NCBI GenBank assembly: GCA_001824455.1
Contig: MHXL01000067.1
Span: 1-9,180, forward strand
Direction of reading: 5' to 3'
Length of the DNA stretch: 9,180 nucleotides
DNA from: Desulfuromonadaceae bacterium GWB2_53_15
GTDB lineage: Bacteria > Desulfobacterota > Desulfuromonadia > Geobacterales > Pseudopelobacteraceae
In this document: positions 1-7,000 of the stretch, in pieces
How positions within the stretch are numbered: position 1 is the stretch's first letter
Layout of the letters: each line of letters opens with the position of its first letter
Notes under the pieces: generated by a model
Database searches by the model: none
The model's input: only the letters and a program-made list of their open reading frames with translations
What the model was told of the DNA's origin: nothing
Position numbers and translations under genes: made by a program

Positions 1-687
1 GACGGGATAGCTTACATCTCCAGTGTAGGAACCGCTGGTGCTAAAGTTTGGGAATTTTGTGAATTTAACTGCAAGCGAGCGTTTACCTGCACTGGTTGCA
101 TGGGCAAATTTATTCGACTCCGCCAGATGATCGGAGTGGCACTTCGGACAGCTTGCCGTGTCACTGCCATAATGCACACCATGTTTTTTACCGTGAGCAC
201 CGTCGTTTGGCGGAGCACCATGACAGCTTGTGCAACTGGTGTCCGCTGGATTGCTTCCCCAGTCAGGACTTGGAGATTCAAAGTGACAGTTGACACTATT
301 GCAGCTCCCTGGCGTAGGGCTGCTGGTTTGGGGCCAGGCCGTGGTTCTGTTGTTGTAGGAAGTTGTTGCAGGTGAATCGTTTATTTTGGTAGAAATCCGT
401 ATATTGCCGTTTCTGTGCGAGGCTGTATAGCCGGCGCTGCCCGGATGGCATGTGGCACAGGTTGCTTGAGTCGCATTGTCACCCATATGGCTGAGATGGT
501 TGCCCTGAAAACCGCCGGTGGATGGATTGCGAAACCAAGTGTCCTGCGGTCGTATGCCACTGGTTTGTGCTCCGTGGCAGCCATTACATGAGAGCGCTGC
601 CTCGGCTATTGTACTTAGCATCATTATGGCAAACAAAACAGCAACACATGTCATTAAAGAAAAGTATTTGTTTCTGGCGCAGATCAA
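1..687 (-). CDS. Secreted multiheme c-type cytochrome, C-terminus beyond the left edge
   Basis: Likely an exported electron-transfer cytochrome acting in the periplasm, outer membrane or outside the cell. The frame is open for 229 codons and runs off the left edge. Residues 1-9 carry R5 and K7, residues 10-28 are hydrophobic, and an A-E-A-A stretch at 28-31 suits signal peptidase cleavage just before the first haem site. Haem-attachment motifs are CNGCH (34-38), CATCH (77-81), CNSVNCH (129-135, the C-x4-CH type), CTSCH (152-156) and CPKCH (180-184). Extra histidines (for example 64, 67, 166, 169, 172) could be distal haem ligands. The C-x4-CH, then W at about 144, then C-x2-CH-G-x-PP spacing resembles the repeated haem domain of large Geobacter cytochromes (TIGR01904 type). 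I chose the TTG start because of its strong ribosome site and the basic residues it adds; the first ATG (codon 12) has neither. Total haem number is unknown because the gene is cut. Family assignment is sure; the exact orthologue is not recognised. Confidence 0.9.
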   Translation of the reverse strand, partial: MICARNKYFSLMTCVAVLFAIMMLSTIAEAALSCNGCHGAQTSGIRPQDTWFRNPSTGGFQGNHLSHMGDNATQATCATCHPGSAGYTASHRNGNIRISTKINDSPATTSYNNRTTAWPQTSSPTPGSCNSVNCHFESPSPDWGSNPADTSCTSCHGAPPNDGAHGKKHGVHYGSDTASCPKCHSDHLAESNKFAHATSAGKRSLAVKFTKFPNFSTSGSYTGDVSYPV

Positions 688-698
688 ACGGCACCTCC
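685..698 (-). promoter_or_regulatory. Shine-Dalgarno site and TTG start of the cytochrome gene
   Basis: On the minus strand GGAGGT (698-693) is followed by five bases and then TTG (687-685). The in-frame ATG eleven codons later has no purine-rich site in front of it and would leave the signal peptide without basic residues. The site therefore decides the start in favour of TTG. Confidence 0.75.
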
Positions 699-917
699 CT
701 GCTGGCTCAAGATTGTGTAATGTTGCCGTTAAATGACTGATAAATGTAAAATAGTACGTGCGATGCCATCACGGGCCGCTCTTGGATAAGGGTGCAAATT
801 AGTTAAATACAGCGTAACTACCTACGCAGCGGGCATAAACCTGCGCTTAAATTAATAGCATCTAATTTAAATGCAATAATTATGCCTTTTTAGTGTGCGG
901 GTGCGGATTGCGAAAAG
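688..917. other. Intergenic region upstream of the cytochrome gene
   Basis: About 230 bp with no supportable gene. It presumably holds the promoter and leader of the cytochrome gene on the minus strand. It contains an AT-rich inverted repeat (847-870) and a small GCGTA-N6-TACGC dyad (812-827) that could form a short hairpin. I found no convincing -35/-10 pair at proper spacing and no clear -24/-12 (sigma-54) pair. Hexamers partly resembling -10 boxes occur (CATAAT at about 882-887 on the minus strand), but their -35 partners are poor. Confidence 0.6.
847..870. repeat. AT-rich inverted repeat, possible operator
   Basis: TTAAATTA (847-854) and TAATTTAA (863-870) are perfect inverted 8-mers separated by 8 bases. 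The repeat lies about 160 bp before the cytochrome start and about 80 bp beyond the terminator of the giant gene. Its symmetry and location suit a dimeric regulator's binding site, but AT-rich palindromes also arise by chance. Confidence 0.4.
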
Positions 918-937
918 CTAAAAGGTGGGCAGGTGTG

Positions 938-984
938 AAATATAAAAATGGCGGTAAAGGACGAAAATGCCCATTACCGCCATT
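938..984 (-). terminator. Rho-independent terminator after the giant gene
   Basis: An 11-bp perfect stem (947-957 pairing with 974-984; AATGGCGGTAA on the plus strand) closes a 16-base loop. An A-A mismatch followed by two more G-C pairs can extend it inward. Reading along the minus strand, the stem is followed by TTTATATTT, a T-rich tail; the plus-strand side has AATAATAAG instead. It therefore points toward the left and should end transcripts of the giant gene and the short ORF. It lies about 100 bases after the giant gene's stop codon. Confidence 0.7.
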
Positions 985-994
985 AATAATAAGA

Positions 995-1054
995 TCAACA
1001 GGGATGAACGACGGCACTACCAACAATTCGTGGGCGTAAATAGCGCATTTTCAT
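995..1054 (-). CDS. 19-codon ORF with perfect ribosome site, possibly a frameshifted small membrane protein
   Basis: An ATG at 1054 follows an ideal Shine-Dalgarno sequence and lies 32 bases after the stop of the giant gene. It reads a 19-residue basic peptide (MKMRYLRPRIVGSAVVHPC) and stops with TGA at 997-995. The frame entered by restoring one base in the C-C-C codon at 1003-1001 continues as LLILLLMAVMGIFVLY and ends at TAG 920-918. The joined product would be 45 residues: a basic N-terminus followed by one membrane helix. Alternatives are a genuine micropeptide, the decayed 5' end of a lost gene, or a sequencing error. Against a longer protein, the hydrophobic stretch lies over the terminator hairpin. 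I do not recognise the product. Confidence 0.4.
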   Translation of the reverse strand: MKMRYLRPRIVGSAVVHPC

Positions 1055-1061
1055 GGCGGGT

Positions 1062-1070
1062 ACCTCCTTT
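1062..1070 (-). promoter_or_regulatory. Consensus Shine-Dalgarno site before the short ORF
   Basis: AAAGGAGGT (1070-1062 on the minus strand) sits seven bases before the ATG at 1054. This near-perfect anti-16S match just after a stop codon is the main reason to take the 19-codon ORF seriously. Confidence 0.65.
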
Positions 1071-1086
1071 CGTAAATTTTGCAGGA

Positions 1087-4000
1087 TCATGGACGACATA
1101 TGCCGTCTTCGGCAGTGAAGGCCGGGGTGGTGTTGGAAATCCAGGTCCCGGTCGGTGTGCCATCGCTTGTAGTCACCGCCTGGGCCTCGTTGCTGTAGGG
1201 ATTCTGGTTGACAGCACCCGGAGTAGTGATCTTCACATTATCAACCGCTGCCTTGATACTTGTGCCGGGTATTTCGGCTTGGTTGGCCAGATGATAGATG
1301 GCAAGCAACGTCGGGGTCACCACGCCCGGGAGATCATACTTTTTGACCGGTATCCAGGCGCCGCCGCCGGGCGAGGTATAGAAGGTGATGCTGCCGGTGT
1401 TGTCGGTATTGGTCGTTTTCACCATCCGCAACTGTCCTGATATGTCAGCAGTGGCTACAAACGTAAAGTCACTTATCCCGGTCGGCTCGGTTGAGGCGAG
1501 TCGATAGGATTCCAGCGCCGGGTGACTGGTATCGATGATCTGATAGGAATCACCGCTGGCGATCGCGGTGCTGAATGCGGGTGATACTGTAATGCTGCTG
1601 GTGGTATTGGCTGTGATCGGCCTTGTCTGGCCTGCATTTGTGCCGCTGTTCATTTTCAGTGTAAATCCGACCCACTGATTGGCTGTCCACCCCGGCAAGG
1701 TGTCGTTCAGCACGGTTGTTGTGCCGACAATAGAGGCATTGCTGGTAATCGAATTGATGCTGTAGGTGTCGCCACTTGCGATCTGGCTGCCAAAGGCGGT
1801 GGCCACGGAAATGGTGTTGGCCGTGTTGCCGCTGATCAGCCTGGTCTGCCTGTTGCTGGCGCCGGAGGTCATCTGCAGGTAGTAGTTCTTGAACTGGTCT
1901 GTAGTCCAGTTTTTCAAGGAAGTTGCAGTGCCGGTCATTTTCCTGGCATCGGTAAGGCTCTTCTTGTCTGCCGTTCCTGCTGTCGCTGAGCCGCTTTCAA
2001 AAAGCTGGGACTTCTGACGAGCCAGGGTGATGGTGTAATTGGAATCTGCCGGCGAACTGAAACCAAGCCGCAGGATAGCGTAGTAGTTGGTGTTGTTGGA
2101 AGTTGAGCTGATCACGCCGTCCGGCAGGCTGTAATCAAGCTGCATATCAAAGTCAGCCATCAGAGGTGTCAGATTGGAGAGTGACATGAATTCATAGTTG
2201 TAGCCCACGCCGATACCGGAGGCGATGGAGTTGAATTCTACGTTGCCGGCAAGCGACGACAGTTTGGCAGTGCCATTACTGTTGGTTGAAAGCATGACAT
2301 CATTGGCAAAAAGTGCCGCCGTATCCGGCGTTCTCCAGGAATGTCCGACATCAAAGCTCCAGATTGCCGGATTCAGACCGGCATTGAAATCATCCTGGAA
2401 CAGGGTCGGAGTTGTCCCGCCCGCCTTTTTGACCCGGTAGGCATATGGTTTCAGCGGTTCGATCCCAACCTTGTCGGTGTAGTTGAGCAGGTTGCCAACC
2501 GTTGCGATGTTGGCGAAGCTTCCATTCGCCAGCTTCTTCTCGATTTCGAAGCCGCGGATGTCATCGGGAACATTATTCCAGAAGAGCTTGACGGCAAATG
2601 GCCCCTGTGCCACAGCATCCAGATGGATTGTGTCGGAAAAGCTGACGCAGTCCGATGTGGACCAGGCGGTCGGCCAGCCGCAGACAGCACCGGTCTTGAC
2701 AGCCCGTACGCTGTAACAGTGGTTCACCGGCTCGTTGGACGGCTGGATAGTGGCCGTACCTGAAGTCAATGCTGAATTATAGTGTGAGGCAATCTCAGCG
2801 TCGCTCAAGGCGCGGTTGTAGACGCGCACCTCGTCGAGTGATCCTAAGAAGAAGGCATTTGCAATTTGAGTAGTGCCATCGATAGCTGCGCCGATAGTGA
2901 GAGGTTGATTGCTTGTGCCGATGGTTATGGTGGGGGTGGCAACAGCATCAAATGCCGTATCATGTACGCCGTCGAGAATCAGGGAGACAGTACCCGTAGA
3001 TGCCACGTACCTTCCGGCAAGATGATGCCAGTTGTTATCGGTGACCAGTGGCGCGGTAGCCAGAGTTTGAATAGAAACCGGCCCAGCGCTGCCATCCGAC
3101 ACATAGAACCCTAAGCAGTGACTGGCAGTACCTGCAAAAAGTTCATACAATAATTTGTTAGTTGTGTTCCTTTTACTGATAAATCGGAAGTTGGTTATAT
3201 TGGGGAGCGTGGCGCCGGTGTATTTGAACCATGTCTCAACGGTGACATCACCGGTGATGTCGAGTGAACTGCCAGTGGTGTCTGTGACACTGGCATAACT
3301 GCTCGTCCCGTTCAGGCTCATTCCGTTGTCGAATTTTCCCGCCTCGACAACCGAAGCACTGCTGGTAAGTGTGCCTTTCATCCCTTTGCCGCTGACATCG
3401 GCAGTAAAGGCGCCGGTGGTGGTGCCGACAGCTTCATCGAACGGCCAGTACCCTGCCAGGCCGCTGCCAAATACATTGGCAACATTGCTGGCCGAAGTCC
3501 CGTTGGCGTTGCCGTAGTACATATAAACTGCATCGTTTGCACCGGTCTTGACCCATACCGTTGCCGTACCTCCACTAATTTTCTCAACCCAGTAGGGCAG
3601 TTCTACAACCGGGGAAACACCGATATCGTAGAAGCGGATATCGGAAAGGTCTGATTTCACGGCAGTGGTATCGGAAATGGTGACCGTTACCTTTGTGGCA
3701 ATATTGGGCTGGAAGTTGCTAATCGTGACCGGCACCCGCTTGTTCCAGACATTGCCGGCGGCACTGTATGCCGAGGTGTTTGCAGGCACGCTCACATTGA
3801 CGCAAGTGGCCGGGGTACAACCGGTGCAGCAATCCTGTACCTCGAAACCGGTCTCGTCACCGGTATTGTCCAGCCAGGAAATATTCACCCGGTTTGGGAT
3901 CACCTCGGTTGTTGTGAGATTGGAAGGAGACAGGGCTGCAGCGGTCGTGACCGAATTACTGGTATTGCTGTAATATTTGGTAGCATCGCCCCACTGGTTA

Positions 4001-7000
4001 CTGAAACTGAAACAGGGCAGCGGTGTCGAGACAACTTCTGAGTTAAGCGTAATACTTGGTTCAACCGACGCATATTTGCGCACCCGCACCCAATCGTAGT
4101 CAGCGGCGTACAACTGGCCGGGGGTTGCGACGCTTCCCCCAATGATAATAGGCACATTGGATTGTCCGCTGCCAGTGGTGGTAGTAGCATTAGTGTGCGG
4201 TATCCCCCTGTCCAGTTCATCAATGCGATAATTCACGTTAGCTGCATCAATGAGCGCAACCCGGTACAGCAGGTTATCGCTGGTCATGATCTGGGCGTTG
4301 TCCGTATAATTCGGGTCTGCTCCGACAGACATCTTGAAATAGTTCATGGCGGCCTGATAGTAGATGCCTCTGCCCGTAAACAGACTACTTTGATTGGCCG
4401 GCACCCAGGCAATCTTGTACGGCGCGGCGTCAAAACCACCAAAATAGGTATAGTCATTGGGCCACTGGGTTGTCTTGGCCTTGAACTCCAGCATGCTCCC
4501 CGGATTGTACGTTGCATTCGACTTTATCTGCCCGGAGCTGTTGGTGGCGTGCATGTTTCCGCCGGACACGCTCAATCCGGTTGCATTAACAACAGTCCAC
4601 TTTGCGGTGTCGATGGCAGAGCCGTTAAATTCATCGATGAAATCGAACACACTTGATCCATTGGCCGTGCTCGCGGCATGGGTATTGCCGTAGTACATAT
4701 CGATATTGTTGTAGTCGCCAGCCTTTATCCAGACCTTGGCTGTGGGCGGACTGCCGGTCACGCTTTCTACCCAGTAGGACAGTTCCTTCATGGCCGTGGC
4801 ATCGTAAAAACGCAGGTCGCTGAAGTCGGCATTCATCCCGTTCACATAGGCAACAGATACAACCATTGGGAACTGCGCCTGGAAACTTGTGATGCTGAGA
4901 TGTTTGCGCTTGCTCCAGCCATCACCGGGTGCGGCACAACTGCTTGCCAGGCCCCCATCCAGAGAAAGCCCCTTGTTGAGCGCTCTGATGCGATAGCTGT
5001 AGGTAGTATCCGGGCAAGCCGTTGTGTCGGAAAAACTCGTGCTGTTAAGCATCGCCAGGGTCGGGCTTGGCGCGGTTGAGGGCAATGGCTCGAATGTATT
5101 GCCGTTATCCGAGCTGCGTTCAACAGCAAAGCCTGATTCAGCCTGGGTATTGTCGATCCAGGCCAGGTCCACCTGGGTGGTGTTGATCTCCTTGGCCGTG
5201 AGGAGCGTAGGCGTCGCAGTGCCTGTTGTTACCGGAACAGCACTGCTGGTGCTGCTGGTCCAACCGCAAACCCCATCTTTGTAGGCTTCAACCTCGTACT
5301 GATAGGAGGTATTCGGCTGTAGGTTATTTGAGTCCTTAAACGAGGTCACTCCGGCGCCAACCGTGGCAACCTGGGTGAAGTTTGCCGAATTGGTACAGTC
5401 TGCCGGAGGAGCACATCTCAATATCCTGAAACCGGATTCATCTTTGGTAGAGTTGGCCCAGGCAAGATCGATCCTGGTTTCGGACACCTTGCTGGCGGTC
5501 AGGTTGAAGGGATTGGCGGGTACCAGTTGGATCAGATCCAGATTGATCGCATCGACACCGTCGCTGCCGGAGTTGTTGTCCCTCGCTATTCCGCAGATCA
5601 GTTTTGCCCTGGCTGCATCCGCAACCGGCAATTCGGTTTTCAGGGTTATGGACAACGTGAATGGGTACCATAGGTTGTCATTAAATCCGGCGAGATTCTG
5701 TAAAACGGCACTATAGAGACGCTGCTTCTGTTGTATGGATGGATCAAAACCCTGATACCACATTCTGAATGTCGAGCCATCCTTGAACACGCTTGCGCCT
5801 TGTATATGACTGACATCCCCTTTGCCGGCACTGCCGAGACCGAGGCGCCCGTTCGTGCTATTGATGTCGGACATGACCGGAGTGCTGTTGTCCTGTTTGG
5901 TCCAGTTCAGGCCATCGGGCGAGGTCGCATAATAGATACGCCAGATGCCGCTGCCATCGCACCCCGAGTACCACATCCTGTAAGTACTCCCGTCTTTGAT
6001 AACCGACGGATTAAACGTATGGTTACTGTCTCCTTTTCCGGCTGTGCCCAAGGGGATTTGGCCATTGGTGGAAGTAGTATCAGATGCTGCAGGCGGATCA
6101 TTGTTAACTTTTGTCCAGGTCAAACCACCGTCGGACGAGGTGGCCAGATAAATGCGCCAATTCACGCCGTTAGTTCCGGAATACCACATCTTGTAATTTA
6201 AGCCGCCCTCCCATACTACCGATCCCGGACCGGTCCTGACCTGACGGCTGTCCCCCTTGGTACCTTCGGTACCGACAAAGAGACGGCCTCCACCCGGCCC
6301 TGTCCCGGTATCCTGAACAGCGGAAAGCATGTTGTTATTAACCTTAGTCCAATCCTGGCCGTTGGCTGAGGTCGCCATGTAGATGCCGCGCCAGTTCAGG
6401 CCATCATGGCCCGTATACCACATCTTATAGTGTGTTGCGTCCTCCTTGACCACGCTCGGGGTATAGACATGGGCGCCATCACCTTTGCCGAAGCTACCTA
6501 AGGCAAGGCGACCGTTGGCGCTGGAAGTATCGGAGATAGCCGGGACAGTGCTGTCCACCTTGGTCCAATTCAGGGCATCGCTGGAGGTGGCCTGATAGAT
6601 CCGCCAGTTGGCACCGTCCGAAGCCGAATACCACATCTTGTAAGTGTTGTCGCTCTCCTTTATTACACTCGGCAACGCAGCGTGGTAAGTGTCACCGGCC
6701 GTTGCCACTCCCTGGGGCAGGCGACCGTTTGAACCGACCGAATCGGAGCGGTCCGGAATGGTATTGTTCAGCTTGGTCCATGTCTGGCCGCCGTCCGTGG
6801 TGCTGGCGCGGTAGATCCGTGACACTCCCCCCCCGGCAAGTCCCGAATACCACATGGTATATGTGTTCACACCCTCATTGAGCACGAATGGGGCGATCGG
6901 ACCAACGGAATCACCAGTGAAGGGAGTTCCGTTATAGAGTTGATAATTGCCAGAATTAACGTCGGACGCGGCATAGACTGTATTGTTCTGTTTTGTCCAG

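Noticed and set aside
381..584. Minus-strand ORF of 67 codons in another frame of the cytochrome region
   Set aside because: The frame with five haem motifs and a signal peptide covers the same bases and is plainly the coding one.
688..917. GEMM (cyclic dinucleotide) riboswitch, common before Geobacter cytochrome genes
   Set aside because: A GTAGGTAG-TTAC hairpin-like element is present on the minus strand (about 827-812), but the conserved GEMM core such as CGCAAAGCC and the preceding paired region is missing.
688..917. Sigma-70 or sigma-54 promoter for the cytochrome gene
   Set aside because: Partial -10 boxes and one TGGCAT were seen, but none has a partner box at correct spacing.
967..1440. 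157-codon plus-strand ORF and other plus-strand ORFs across 2200-8360
   Set aside because: They lie opposite the giant gene, lack ribosome sites and show no domain-like sequence; the minus-strand frame has clear domains throughout.
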